The notes beneath the pieces were generated by a model. It had not been told where the DNA came from. It searched no databases and saw only the letters and a program-made list of their open reading frames with translations. Shown here piece after piece: positions 7,510-16,227 of a DNA stretch of 64,000 nt (the first letter of the stretch is position 1; each line of letters opens with the position of its first letter). Location: positions 1 through 64,000 of the forward strand of contig DAOSZN010000013.1 in assembly GCA_035593725.1 (NCBI GenBank). Direction: 5' to 3'. Source of the stretch: UBA4971 sp029551185. GTDB lineage: Bacteria; Bacillota; SHA-98; UBA4971. The translations under genes were made by a program, and so were the position numbers.

Positions 7510-8460
7510 ATGAAAGGGGTCCATATCGGCCGGGAGTCTGATTTTATTAAACAGGCGAGGAAGAAATCGACGGAAATCCGACTCCTGGCAAAAGGAAATG
7601 GGATTGAGGTGATGAAACAATACATCGCCCCAAACTCGTATATTACTTTATCATCTGAGCCCAACTGGGATGGTTTTGAGTTCTACTTCATTCTTGACGG
7701 GGCGTTGATTTGCAAAGATGAAAAAGGGAGGACAACATGCCTGAGTCCAGGAGACTATATTGCCGTGACACGTCTTATGAAAGATGTGTACTTTCGAACT
7801 GAAACAGGTGTGACACTTCTTTACATGTCCTCACAACCGGTGTTTCATGCGTTAAGCGACGAGATCCAGGGGCTCGTCGCTCTTGCTAAGGAAGTTGAGA
7901 GAAAAGACAGTCATACCCAAGAACACTGTGAACGCATCCAGAGTTTATCGATGCTGGTAGGGGAGAAGATGAAGCTTTCCCCGGACAGGCTCGAATTACT
8001 GATATATGCTGCACTTTTACATGATATCGGGAAGATAGGGATACCCAATCGCATACTGAATAAGAAGGGACCGTTAACTCCGGAGGAATGGCAAGAGATA
8101 ACTAAACACCCTTCTGCAGGCAGAGCAATAATTGAGAAGACGTTTTTGAGGGATGCAGGCCCAATTATTGAACAGCATCATGAACGGTATGATGGGACAG
8201 GTTATCCTTTCGGCCTGAAGGGAGATGAAATTCTGGTCGAATCTCGGATTATCGCTGTAGTGGATGCTTTTGACGCGATGATTTCTGATAGACCCTATCG
8301 CCCGGCAATGACAAACGATGAGGCTATAGCTGAACTAAGGCGCTGTGCAGGCAGTCAATTTGATTCGGATGTAGTTGAGGTTTTTATTGATGTAATTAAC
8401 ACTTATCCGCTTGGTGCCGGTTTCAGTGAGTATAAGCTATTTCAGAATCAATCCGGATAA
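7510..8460 (+). CDS. Cupin/HD-GYP domain protein, probable c-di-GMP phosphodiesterase
   Basis: A 316-residue soluble protein. Residues about 20-110 form a cupin-2-like beta barrel (FEFYFILDGALI ... LSPGDYIAV) that may sense a small ligand. Residues about 125-310 are an HD-GYP domain: HDIGKIGIPNRIL carries the HD pair and HHERYDGTGYPFGLKG carries the HHE and GYP motifs. HD-GYP domains hydrolyse c-di-GMP to pGpG or GMP. The start is ATG 7510, with a G-rich site just upstream. It lies 38 bases after the riboswitch-controlled gene and may share its message, which would give a feedback loop: c-di-GMP level sets expression, and the product breaks the signal down (inference). Confidence 0.9.
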   Translation: MKGVHIGRESDFIKQARKKSTEIRLLAKGNGIEVMKQYIAPNSYITLSSEPNWDGFEFYFILDGALICKDEKGRTTCLSPGDYIAVTRLMKDVYFRTETGVTLLYMSSQPVFHALSDEIQGLVALAKEVERKDSHTQEHCERIQSLSMLVGEKMKLSPDRLELLIYAALLHDIGKIGIPNRILNKKGPLTPEEWQEITKHPSAGRAIIEKTFLRDAGPIIEQHHERYDGTGYPFGLKGDEILVESRIIAVVDAFDAMISDRPYRPAMTNDEAIAELRRCAGSQFDSDVVEVFIDVINTYPLGAGFSEYKLFQNQSG

Positions 8461-8530
8461 GTGAGGTCAAATTCCGGATGAATATAGTAGTACCGCGGGA
8501 AAACAAGGCGGGCCAAGTTGATGAATGAAC

Positions 8531-8555
8531 AAGGACGGGCATTAGGACCGTCCTT
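8531..8555. terminator. Possible bidirectional terminator hairpin
   Basis: AAGGACGG (8531-8538) and CCGTCCTT (8548-8555) make an 8-bp stem at the convergent junction of the HD-GYP gene and the threonine-synthase-like gene. No T-run follows on either side, and the stem overlaps the last codons of the minus-strand gene, so function is uncertain. Confidence 0.4.
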
Positions 8556-9687
8556 CGTAATAGTATCCGGTTTTCAGGCCTATTCCTGTAAGAATCCCAA
8601 GGGCGACATCGTTTTTCGCGATTGTCCCGGAGTCAATCAAACGTCCTAACGCAGCTGCCACTACTGCTGATGTAGGTTCCACAAAGAGCCCCTCTCTTGC
8701 CAAGGATATCGCGGCGCTATCTATCTCTTCTTCGCTGACTGCCATAATAAATCCGCCTGATTCTCTTGCTGCGGCAAGAACTTGGCTTCCTCGGACAGGG
8801 CTGCTGCATGCGATGCCTTCAGCTACCGTCTTTCCTCCCCGAATAGGCGTAACTTGTGTCTCGCCGTGCAAGTATGCTTGGTATATCGGGGCGCAGTTCT
8901 CAGCTTGCACAATGACAAGCCGCGGAAGGTGACTCAGCCTGCCCTGGTTCAGGAGGTCTCGGAACCCTCGATATGCGCCAAGTGCGCAACTTCCGTAACC
9001 GGCCGGGACAACCACCCAATCCGGCATTATCTTGCTTCTTTCGCATTGCTCCCAGATTTCATACGCTAAGGTTTTCATTCCTTCCAAGAAAAACGGGTTC
9101 CAGTTGTGACTTGCGTATAAGGTCTCGCCTCTTGGGTCTTCCTCAACGGATCTTTGACATGCTTCAGCTACATCTTGCCTTGTGCCGTCAACAGCTTTGA
9201 TTTTCGCGCCATATGCCCTGATTTGTGCAAGCTTTGCAGGCGACGTATGAGAAGCCACGAATATCCGACATTCCATGCCTGCTCTTGCTGCATACGCAGC
9301 CACTGATGCGCCTGCGTTTCCTGATGAGTCTTCCACTATTGAGGTTATGCCCATTTGCTTTAAGCGGGAGATCATTACTGAAGAGCCGCGATCTTTATAG
9401 GAGCCTGTCGGACAAAGAAAGTCAAGTTTAAACCATACCGGGAAACCTTTCCACTTCGCAGTGACAATAGGAGTACATCCTTCACCCAGGCTCACAATGT
9501 CTTCATCCTCCAGGTGGGGTAAAGCCTCACGATATCTCCAAATGGAATGTGGACGCAGGGTAAGACGCTCAGGAGGCGGGATACTGTATGTGTACTGACT
9601 TTGATATTCCAGTTCTCCTTTACATGAGCAGCGCCATATCTTTGTATCACCCGGATACTTGCGGCCGCAGCGCGCGCAGTATACCAT
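8542..9687 (-). CDS. thrC: Threonine synthase-like PLP-dependent enzyme
   Basis: A 381-residue fold-type II PLP enzyme. An N-terminal zinc-ribbon-like element (C4, C7, C20, C22) is typical of one branch of threonine synthases. The PLP lysine is K98 in GSYKDRG; EDSSGNAGASVAAYAA forms the substrate/phosphate loop. Threonine synthase converts O-phosphohomoserine to threonine and phosphate. The N-terminal extension in the longer frame is not used: a strong AAGGGGGG precedes the ATG at 9687. It stands alone, without hom or thrB beside it, so a related beta-replacing or deaminating lyase is possible; the zinc ribbon favours threonine synthase. Confidence 0.8.
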   Translation of the reverse strand: MVYCARCGRKYPGDTKIWRCSCKGELEYQSQYTYSIPPPERLTLRPHSIWRYREALPHLEDEDIVSLGEGCTPIVTAKWKGFPVWFKLDFLCPTGSYKDRGSSVMISRLKQMGITSIVEDSSGNAGASVAAYAARAGMECRIFVASHTSPAKLAQIRAYGAKIKAVDGTRQDVAEACQRSVEEDPRGETLYASHNWNPFFLEGMKTLAYEIWEQCERSKIMPDWVVVPAGYGSCALGAYRGFRDLLNQGRLSHLPRLVIVQAENCAPIYQAYLHGETQVTPIRGGKTVAEGIACSSPVRGSQVLAAARESGGFIMAVSEEEIDSAAISLAREGLFVEPTSAVVAAALGRLIDSGTIAKNDVALGILTGIGLKTGYYYEGRS

Positions 9688-9776
9688 TTCAAAGCCCCCC
9701 TTAAGCGATAGCATATGAACAGGTTCAGGCTGACGGTAAAAGTACAAGTAATATAAAATTCGTCAGCATGCAGAGC

Positions 9777-9791
9777 TTTCCTCTGAGGAAA
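9777..9791. promoter_or_regulatory. Palindrome in the divergent thrC-like/trkA intergenic region
   Basis: TTTCCTC-T-GAGGAAA is a perfect 7-1-7 inverted repeat lying 89 bases upstream of the thrC-like ATG and 157 bases upstream of trkA. It has the size of a dimeric repressor operator; the cognate regulator is unknown. Confidence 0.35.
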
Positions 9792-9948
9792 AGCAAAAAG
9801 GCAATCCGTAAAGTTGCGTTGCGGTTCCAAAACGCAGCCTTGACAACGCGTAAAAAAGCAAGCAGACTTGTATTATCTGACGGAGACCGGTTTTAAGGCT
9901 CGCAATGAAAATGATTGGTAGCAGGGAAACTCCCTGTAGGCGGAGAAT

Positions 9949-11319
9949 ATGTCCGGACCGGAAAGGGGTGGAGAATTGACAGTTATAATCGTCGGGGCAG
10001 GGAAAACAGGATTTCAAATCGCGAAAATGCTGGCAGAAGCCAGGCATAACGTAGTAGTGATTGACTCCCGGGAAGAGGCCTTGATAGAGGTAAGTGAAAA
10101 CCTGGATGTAATGACCATACACGGGAACGGGGCCAGCGGGAGAGTCCTCGAGGAAGCCTCATTGAGAAACTCAAATCTATTTGTTGCTGTGACTGACAGT
10201 GATGAGGTAAACATGGTGGCATGTATGACTGCCAAGCGCCTCGGGGTCGAAAAAACAGTGGCACGTATAAGAAATCCTGAATACCAAGGGCTTACCGGCG
10301 GAGCTCTGTCCACAAAGCAGTTGGGGATTGACGTGATTATCAGTCCCGAAGAAGCCGTAGCGTATGAAGTCTTTAAGTTTCTTAGGGCCCCGGCTGCTAC
10401 AGAAGTCGAGTACTTCGCTGACGGAAAGGTCCAAATGCTGGGGTTTAAAGTTCAGGATGAGTCTCCGATAGCCGGTATGACTGTAGCAGAGGCAGCTATC
10501 ACGTCTTGCACCATCGGAGCTATTCTCCGTGACGGTGAGGTCTTAGTGCCCCATGGAGGCACCCGGATTTTAGCGGGGGACGATATTTTCATCATCGGCA
10601 AGACCGGTGTCCCTACAGAGATGGGCTGGCTCGTGGGGACAAAAGACCATGCCATCCGGAGCGTGGCGATTCTCGGTGGGGGACGGACAGGTTTCTTGTT
10701 GGCTCATTACTTGGAACAACATAGGAAGTACATTCCGGTTGTAAGAGTAGTCGAGCATGATGAGGAAGTATGTCATCATCTGGCGCGGGAGTTGAGGCAT
10801 GCCTTGGTTATCCGTGGCGACGGAGCGAAGCCTGATCTTTTCCATGACGATAGCATAAAATCCCTGGATGCTTTCGTAGCGTTAACAGGCCAGGATCAGA
10901 CGAATTTGCTTGCAGGCTTTATGGCCAAGCATGCAGGAGTAGAAAGGGTCATTATTAAACTTGAGCGGGATGATTATATACCGATAGCGTCACAGATGGG
11001 TATAGATGTAGCTGTTATCCCCAGGATGATTGTTGCAGGCACCATACTACGTCTCATTCATAAGGCGAATGTTGTATCTCTTTCACTTCTGGGTGAAGGC
11101 AATCTTGAGGTCATGGAAATAAATCTTCCGGGCACTGCAAGCATATGCAACAGACCCCTTCGGCACTTGGACTTTCCAAAAGGCTTGATAGTCGGGTCAG
11201 TGATTCGGGGGGATTCAGTAATCATCCCCAGAGGGAATACAGTCCTTCTGCCGGGGGACAGTATTGTGGTTTTTGCCATGCCCTCTGTAGCACGACAACT
11301 TGAGGAGTATGTAAGGTAG
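9949..11319 (+). CDS. trkA: Trk potassium uptake system peripheral protein TrkA
   Basis: A 456-residue cytoplasmic gating subunit with two tandem RCK (RCK_N + RCK_C) halves. Each half begins with a Rossmann nucleotide-binding loop: VIIVGAGKTGFQIAK near residue 12 and VAILGGGRTGFLLAH near residue 233. TrkA binds NAD(H)/ATP and regulates the TrkH potassium channel. The start could be ATG 9949 or TTG 9976, which is preceded by GGGGTGGAG and gives the canonical start just before VIIVGAGK. trkH follows after 32 bases, a normal trkA-trkH operon for potassium uptake. Confidence 0.95.
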   Translation: MSGPERGGELTVIIVGAGKTGFQIAKMLAEARHNVVVIDSREEALIEVSENLDVMTIHGNGASGRVLEEASLRNSNLFVAVTDSDEVNMVACMTAKRLGVEKTVARIRNPEYQGLTGGALSTKQLGIDVIISPEEAVAYEVFKFLRAPAATEVEYFADGKVQMLGFKVQDESPIAGMTVAEAAITSCTIGAILRDGEVLVPHGGTRILAGDDIFIIGKTGVPTEMGWLVGTKDHAIRSVAILGGGRTGFLLAHYLEQHRKYIPVVRVVEHDEEVCHHLARELRHALVIRGDGAKPDLFHDDSIKSLDAFVALTGQDQTNLLAGFMAKHAGVERVIIKLERDDYIPIASQMGIDVAVIPRMIVAGTILRLIHKANVVSLSLLGEGNLEVMEINLPGTASICNRPLRHLDFPKGLIVGSVIRGDSVIIPRGNTVLLPGDSIVVFAMPSVARQLEEYVR

Positions 11320-11351
11320 CATAATTGCAGATTCTGTGAGGCGACTTCATT

Positions 11352-12803
11352 TTGGATATTAAACCTGTGCTTAATATGGTAGGGACTTTGGCTGTCTTTT
11401 TAGGATTGCTTATGTTGATTCCCATGTCCATATCGGTTTGTTCCCGTCAAGGCGATGCGTGGTCGTTCTTTTTGGGCGCAGCAGTCGCAGTAGGATTAGG
11501 CCTTTTGATAAAGAGAGGTTCACATACAAGTAAAGAGCCTGGCATTAAGGAATCCTTTGCCATAGTGACTTTAGGATGGGTAATCGCAGCAGCCCTTGGG
11601 GCTCTGCCATTTGTTATTTCAGGCGCGTGTCCCACATATTCTGACGCCTTCTTCGAGGCTATGTCCGGACTCACGACTACAGGCGCTACAGTGATAGGGA
11701 ACATAGAAGCCCAACCCAACGGGATTTTGTTCTGGCGGAGTTTTCTACACTGGCTGGGAGGAATGGGCATTATTGTCCTGTTTATTGCCGTTCTGCCCGG
11801 CGCAGGTATTGGGGGAAGCCGGTTGTTTAAGGCAGAGGTGCCGGGACCGCTTCCTGAAAGGATTGTTCCTAGGATTAAGGAAACAGCCAAAACCCTCTGG
11901 CTGATTTATGTGGGGTTTACGGTAGTCGAGACAGTCTTGCTTTGTTTGGGAGGAATGGGCTTTTTTGATTCAGTGAATCATGCGTTCGCTACTATGGCCA
12001 CAGGGGGCTTTTCCACTAAGGCAGCAAGTGTAGGAGCATGGACGAGTCCGGGAATTCATTGGATTATTGCAGTGTTCATGCTCCTTGCCGGCGTTAACTT
12101 CACCCTCTACTTCCGTGCTTTGAGTGGCAGAAGTCTCAGAGTCTTTTTTCATGACGCTGAGTTTAAGTTCTATGTGTCATTGATTATAACCGCAACTGTT
12201 TTGGTGACACTGAACCTTTTTGTCTCCGGTAATTTCCGGAGTCTGGCTGAGGCTTTCCGGCATTCGGCTTTTCAGGTGGTTTCAATCATTACCACCACAG
12301 GTTTCACTACTGTTGATTTTGATATGTGGCCTTCGTTTTCCAAGGCAATCCTCATGACTCTGATGTTTATAGGTGGATGTGCAGGGTCTACAGCGGGTGC
12401 AATCAAGGTAGGCAGGATTCTTGTTCTTCTAAAACACGGGTATAAGGAGATCTTTCAGTTTATTTATCCACGGGCTGTTACCTTGCCTAAGATAAACGGA
12501 TCCCCGGTTCCGCATGGTATGCAAAATACTATTTGCGCCTTTTTCTTCTTGTATATTTTTACATTCATTGGTGCAGCGATCATTATGACCGGATTCGGTT
12601 TGGATCTTGTCAGCGCTTGTTCCGCTGTGGCAGCAACCTTGGGCAATGTAGGCCCAGGCCTTGTGGTGGTTGGTCCGACCCTTACTTATCAACCCATACC
12701 TGCTCTTGGGAAATGGGTACTCAGCGCGTGTATGCTGCTGGGCAGGTTAGAGCTTTTTACTGTTTTAGTTCTCTTCATCCCGGATTTCTGGCGCAGGGGA
12801 TAG
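11352..12803 (+). CDS. trkH: Trk potassium uptake membrane protein TrkH
   Basis: A 483-residue integral membrane protein forming the potassium pathway gated by TrkA. It shows the four pore-loop repeats with filter glycines: TTTGATVIG, MATGGFSTKA, TTTGFTTVD and ATLGNVGPG. Length and hydrophobic pattern fit TrkH/KtrB. The start is read as TTG 11352, since the upstream ATG options are out of frame; ATG 11376 is an alternative. It runs to within 9 bases of the convergent PspC-domain gene. Confidence 0.95.
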   Translation: MDIKPVLNMVGTLAVFLGLLMLIPMSISVCSRQGDAWSFFLGAAVAVGLGLLIKRGSHTSKEPGIKESFAIVTLGWVIAAALGALPFVISGACPTYSDAFFEAMSGLTTTGATVIGNIEAQPNGILFWRSFLHWLGGMGIIVLFIAVLPGAGIGGSRLFKAEVPGPLPERIVPRIKETAKTLWLIYVGFTVVETVLLCLGGMGFFDSVNHAFATMATGGFSTKAASVGAWTSPGIHWIIAVFMLLAGVNFTLYFRALSGRSLRVFFHDAEFKFYVSLIITATVLVTLNLFVSGNFRSLAEAFRHSAFQVVSIITTTGFTTVDFDMWPSFSKAILMTLMFIGGCAGSTAGAIKVGRILVLLKHGYKEIFQFIYPRAVTLPKINGSPVPHGMQNTICAFFFLYIFTFIGAAIIMTGFGLDLVSACSAVAATLGNVGPGLVVVGPTLTYQPIPALGKWVLSACMLLGRLELFTVLVLFIPDFWRRG

Positions 12804-12811
12804 GCGAGCTC

Positions 12812-13003
12812 TCAAGGCTCTTCAGGGATGATGATCCAAGCAAGAAGATAGGCCAGAATTCCCGCACCATAGAATACTGTGAGAAGAATCCAGATAAGGC
12901 GCACAAGACTTACATCGATTTCAAAATACCTGGCTAATCCCGCGCATACTCCACCTAGTTTCTTTTCATATCTACTTCTGTAGAGACGTTTGACATTTGA
13001 CAT
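12812..13003 (-). CDS. pspC: PspC domain protein
   Basis: A 63-residue protein consisting of one PspC domain: LYRSRYEKKLGGVCAGLARY, then FEIDVSLVRLIWIL and a hydrophobic segment ending AWIIIPEEP. PspC proteins take part in membrane and envelope stress responses (phage-shock type). A GGAGGCCGC site precedes the start. It lies just downstream of, and on the same strand as, the envelope-stress operon, but a terminator at 13081-13123 separates them. Confidence 0.9.
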   Translation of the reverse strand: MSNVKRLYRSRYEKKLGGVCAGLARYFEIDVSLVRLIWILLTVFYGAGILAYLLAWIIIPEEP

Positions 13004-13080
13004 AGTGGGAGCGGCCTCCTTCTTTTACTTCTCTTAACTATACTATACTATCATATTTGCATCTTGCTTGAGAAAATTGC

Positions 13081-13123
13081 AAAAAAATGACTGCCTGCAC
13101 CATTCGTGTGCAGACAGTCATTT
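13081..13123 (-). terminator. Intrinsic terminator after htrA
   Basis: Read on the minus strand, a 16-bp stem (13108-13123 with 13085-13100, one A-C mismatch) with a 7-base loop is followed by a run of seven T (13087-13081). A classical rho-independent terminator for the sigma/anti-sigma/rseB/htrA operon. Confidence 0.9.
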
Positions 13124-13159
13124 GCGGTGCATTTTCTAACGACAGCCTATGGTATACAC

Positions 13160-14359
13160 TTAGTCGTCAGGCATTTCACCCAGGGTAACAGTAATAAGCA
13201 TATAACTGTTGTTCCGCCACACCTGGAGGACTGCTTTGTCTCCGGCTTTCCTGTTGCGCACTTCTTCTTGGAGTTTGGTTATGTTCGTAACTTGAGCGTT
13301 GCCAATCCTAAGGATTATATCTCCTTCTTGCAGTCCTGCTTTTTCAGCGGGAGAGTTCGGGTATACGTAAGCCACTACCGCCCCGTACTTTTCACGCACG
13401 CCGAAGTACTCGGCCAGTTCAGGAGTAAGGTTCTGCAGCTGCACTCCTATCCATGGATATACGATTTTCTTTCCGCTGATCAAGTCATCCATTACGCTTT
13501 TTGCCACATTCACCGGTATGGCAAATCCTAACCCTTGAGCTTGTGGAATGATTGCAGTGTTGATCCCTACTACCCTTCCTTCGATATCAATAAGAGGGCC
13601 ACCGCTGTTGCCGCGGTTAATTGCAGCATCTGTCTGGATGTATATGCCTGGTTCCTTAGGATCTCCGTCCAAAGACCGGGCAAGCCCGCTGATTATGCCT
13701 GCTGTTACTGTATGCTGCAGTCCGTAGGGATTGCCGATGGCAATCGCGAAGTCCCCCGGCCTTATTTTGTCTGAATCGCCAAGCTGCACAGCGGGGAGGT
13801 CTTTTGCGTCTATTTTTACTATCGCAAGGTCATTTCTGGGGTCTCTGCCCATAGTTTTTCCATTGAATTTCCTTCCGTCAGCCAGAGTCACGACGATTTC
13901 CTTCGCGCCTTCAATAACATGATTGTTAGTGAGCACATATCCGTCTGATCTGACTATAAACCCACTTCCTATGGCGGGGACCTCCACTTCACGGGTCATG
14001 TCCTGTTGTCGTATGCCAAAAAACTCATAGAAGAAATCCCCGAACGGCAGAGGTGAGACTTTCATTGTACGTTTTGTGTCGATGTTGACCACTGCCCGGC
14101 CTACACGTTCCGCCACATTTGCGATACTGTCTTTTGACATGTACCCGCTGGGGAGTTGGGCTGAGACCAGGCTGGACTGTGCAATCTGTATATCGGAAGC
14201 AGAAGACGCGGATTCATCAGTTACTACACCGGTTGCTGCAAATGTATGGCTATCTCCTGCATAGTGGAAGAATACCAGCCCTGTAATGAGTACGCTTACT
14301 ACAGCGACCAGAACGTATGAACCAAATGACTTCCTCCAATTTGAATCGTTAATGCTCAT
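13160..14359 (-). CDS. htrA: HtrA/DegP-family serine protease, membrane anchored
   Basis: A 399-residue trypsin-like protease with one PDZ domain. A membrane segment at about residues 15-32 (VLVAVVSVLITGLVFF) anchors it facing outward. The triad is H147 in TNNHVIEG, D177 in RNDLAIVKID and S252 in GNSGGPL; the PDZ domain spans about 300-395 (GVQLQNLTPELAEYF onward). HtrA/DegP proteins degrade misfolded envelope proteins. The start is ATG 14359, since AGAGGAG fits it better than the ATG 18 bases upstream. It is the last gene of the operon begun by the ECF sigma factor, matching the pairing of DegP with sigmaE control in Gram-negative bacteria. Confidence 0.95.
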   Translation of the reverse strand: MSINDSNWRKSFGSYVLVAVVSVLITGLVFFHYAGDSHTFAATGVVTDESASSASDIQIAQSSLVSAQLPSGYMSKDSIANVAERVGRAVVNIDTKRTMKVSPLPFGDFFYEFFGIRQQDMTREVEVPAIGSGFIVRSDGYVLTNNHVIEGAKEIVVTLADGRKFNGKTMGRDPRNDLAIVKIDAKDLPAVQLGDSDKIRPGDFAIAIGNPYGLQHTVTAGIISGLARSLDGDPKEPGIYIQTDAAINRGNSGGPLIDIEGRVVGINTAIIPQAQGLGFAIPVNVAKSVMDDLISGKKIVYPWIGVQLQNLTPELAEYFGVREKYGAVVAYVYPNSPAEKAGLQEGDIILRIGNAQVTNITKLQEEVRNRKAGDKAVLQVWRNNSYMLITVTLGEMPDD

Positions 14360-14419
14360 AGATACCACTCCTCTCATTTTTGCTCAGATGTTCATATGTT
14401 TATTTTACTATTCATTAAT

Positions 14420-15592
14420 CTATCTATCTATCAAAAACAACTGATAGAAGAACCTGGACAAATACTGTGAAAACGGTTTTTGAGGCGGCTTGCCGGGCGC
14501 ATGTGCTACGCTTACGGATCGTGCCATCTTCTCTAAAAGCAATTGGTCCACCTCGCTGACAAGAGTGAAGTCATAGCCTTTTCCGGACCACTTAACGATA
14601 TTGGCGCCTGAGATGTCTGACATACTTAATATATTATCTTGTACGCCGGTGTCCCTTATAATCCCAGGTGAGACAAAGTAAGATATTGTGTTCAGACCGT
14701 CTGTTAAGCGGATATGCGCTGCCGGGAAAGTCTTATATAGACTGAGTATTCCTCCCTCGATTACGTAACCGGTCGGTATGAATCCCGGCACAGGAATAGG
14801 AAAATCCGCTTCCCTCTCCAGCCTGTCCAAAGGCATTAAGTCACCGGATACAGGCAATTCCACCTTGGCAACATTAGGTGGGATGTCCAGCCGAAAGAGA
14901 TCATCACTCAATTCCGGGAAGAATTCAATCTGATTGTAAAAGGACACTGAAGACATGGTCCCATCAGGTCTATATTGCTCTGTCTTGAGAATAAACGGGT
15001 ACTCCTTATCCACCCATATTCTTCGCGACGGATTACCGGGATAGCGGGGTTCTAACCCGATTACATAAGCTTGCCTTCCTACCAGGTTCTCAGTTGAGAC
15101 CAGTGAAATCTTATAATTGGCTTTGATAAGAAGCATATCCCTTGTCTTTTGGGATCCTTCACTTTTGTCATTGCCGGGAAGGGAAGATGTTTCCGGCATG
15201 TGGAATACTACCTGAAGGGAAGGCTCATAATGCCAGGTTGATTTGCCGTCTGATATCACAGTTCTAAACCCGCATGCCGACGCTGAAGAAGGCAGATATT
15301 CAGTTTTGGTAAAGTTCGGCGCCTTGTGTATTATGTTAGATATGCAAGCGCTTGTTCCGGACGGGTGCCACAGTATCACAGTTTTTGTCGCTTTATAGCT
15401 TACGCTTCCGCTCTTCTCTGCCACCTGCTCGATTATGCTTATCGCGACTTCCGGGTCGGAAAAACTGATGTCGCCGCTTCTTTCAGGCAACGGAAGCTTT
15501 GAGGCGAATACGGTTCTCGGTCCTTGTAATGTCGCAAGAGATGATGCTATTAGTAAGCATAATATTGTGACAGCAGCCAGTCTCTTAACCAT
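14420..15592 (-). CDS. rseB: RseB/MucB-like sigma-regulatory protein
   Basis: A 390-residue secreted protein. A signal peptide (MVKRLAAVTILCLLIASSL) is followed by a LolA/RseB-like beta domain, about residues 45-240 (SVSYKATKTVILWHP, VISDGKSTWHYEP, VGRQAYVIGLEP, RIWVDKEYPFILKTEQYRPDG). A smaller C-terminal domain follows (PVPGFIPTGYVIEGG ... LTDGLNTISYFVS). RseB in proteobacteria binds mislocalised lipoprotein or LPS signals and shields RseA from cleavage. The place in the operon (sigma, anti-sigma, this gene, htrA) supports the same role here. A four-base-unit repeat (ATCT, nearly four copies) sits at its 3' end. Confidence 0.8.
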   Translation of the reverse strand: MVKRLAAVTILCLLIASSLATLQGPRTVFASKLPLPERSGDISFSDPEVAISIIEQVAEKSGSVSYKATKTVILWHPSGTSACISNIIHKAPNFTKTEYLPSSASACGFRTVISDGKSTWHYEPSLQVVFHMPETSSLPGNDKSEGSQKTRDMLLIKANYKISLVSTENLVGRQAYVIGLEPRYPGNPSRRIWVDKEYPFILKTEQYRPDGTMSSVSFYNQIEFFPELSDDLFRLDIPPNVAKVELPVSGDLMPLDRLEREADFPIPVPGFIPTGYVIEGGILSLYKTFPAAHIRLTDGLNTISYFVSPGIIRDTGVQDNILSMSDISGANIVKWSGKGYDFTLVSEVDQLLLEKMARSVSVAHAPGKPPQKPFSQYLSRFFYQLFLIDR

Positions 15593-15624
15593 AACAGGAA
15601 TTCACCTTCTGACATAAATGTCAT

Positions 15625-16227
15625 CTACTTAGGTGAAAGAAACATAACGCGCTTAAATGCATCTATTTGTGTTTTTCGTCCGGTCTGGCCGGAAGGTGTG
15701 ACACCCTTGTGGGGTGTGGGGTGACCATAGGGTTCGAGGAGGTCAGATGAATACATAGTGACTGCTTGTGCAGTGGCGACGAATCCGAGAGAAGTCTTGT
15801 CTGAAAACGGCCTATCCAATTCTGAAATAACATATTCCCTAATGTATGGCTCCACTAAGTCTGTCTTAGCCTCAGTCAGTCCCTTTGATGCTCCGGTGTT
15901 TGAACTCAAAGCAATAGGCAGAATTGCCAAGGCCAGTAAAGCACAAGCAGGGACAAGTACCCTCACAAGGAGTCTTCGATAAAATTCGGACACTGAGTGT
16001 GAATTGATACGCTCCTTCAATTCCGGCCAGAACTCTCGAGGCAGCTGAGGTGATTCCAGCATTCCAAGTAGATCCTTTGTCGCTCTGAGTGACCGGCATT
16101 CTTCTTGACAATATGTACAGTCAAGAAGATGAAGCTCGACTTGACGCAGTTCTTGATAATCCAGTTCACTGTCGATATAAGCCGAAAGCAAGCTTCTTAC
16201 CTTTTCACAAGTCATGTTCCTTATCAC
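15625..16227 (-). CDS. rseA: Membrane-bound zinc-finger anti-sigma factor
   Basis: A 200-residue protein. Residues 1-50 hold the ZAS/zf-HC2 motif: an N-terminal cysteine in TCEKVRSLLSAYIDSEL and H-x3-C-x2-C in HLLDCTYC, which binds the sigma factor. A single membrane helix lies at about 85-107 (VLVPACALLALAILPIAL) and an outer-face domain of about 90 residues follows. The GTG start overlaps the sigma gene stop by 4 bases (GTGA), so the two are translationally coupled. It should hold the sigma factor at the membrane until envelope stress triggers proteolysis. Confidence 0.9.
   Translation of the reverse strand: MIRNMTCEKVRSLLSAYIDSELDYQELRQVELHLLDCTYCQEECRSLRATKDLLGMLESPQLPREFWPELKERINSHSVSEFYRRLLVRVLVPACALLALAILPIALSSNTGASKGLTEAKTDLVEPYIREYVISELDRPFSDKTSLGFVATAQAVTMYSSDLLEPYGHPTPHKGVTPSGQTGRKTQIDAFKRVMFLSPK

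Noticed and set aside
8485..8500. TAGTACCGCG resembling the T-box TGGTACCGCG element
   Set aside because: One key base differs, no stem I or specifier loop is visible, and the next plus-strand gene is trkA, more than 1.4 kb away.
9840..9875. TTGACA and TATTAT as a trkA promoter
   Set aside because: The spacing is about 25 bases, far outside the usable range for sigma-A.
14418..14432. ATCT tetranucleotide repeat at the rseB/htrA junction as a phase-variation tract
   Set aside because: Fewer than four copies, too short for frequent slippage, and not placed in a start codon or promoter spacer.
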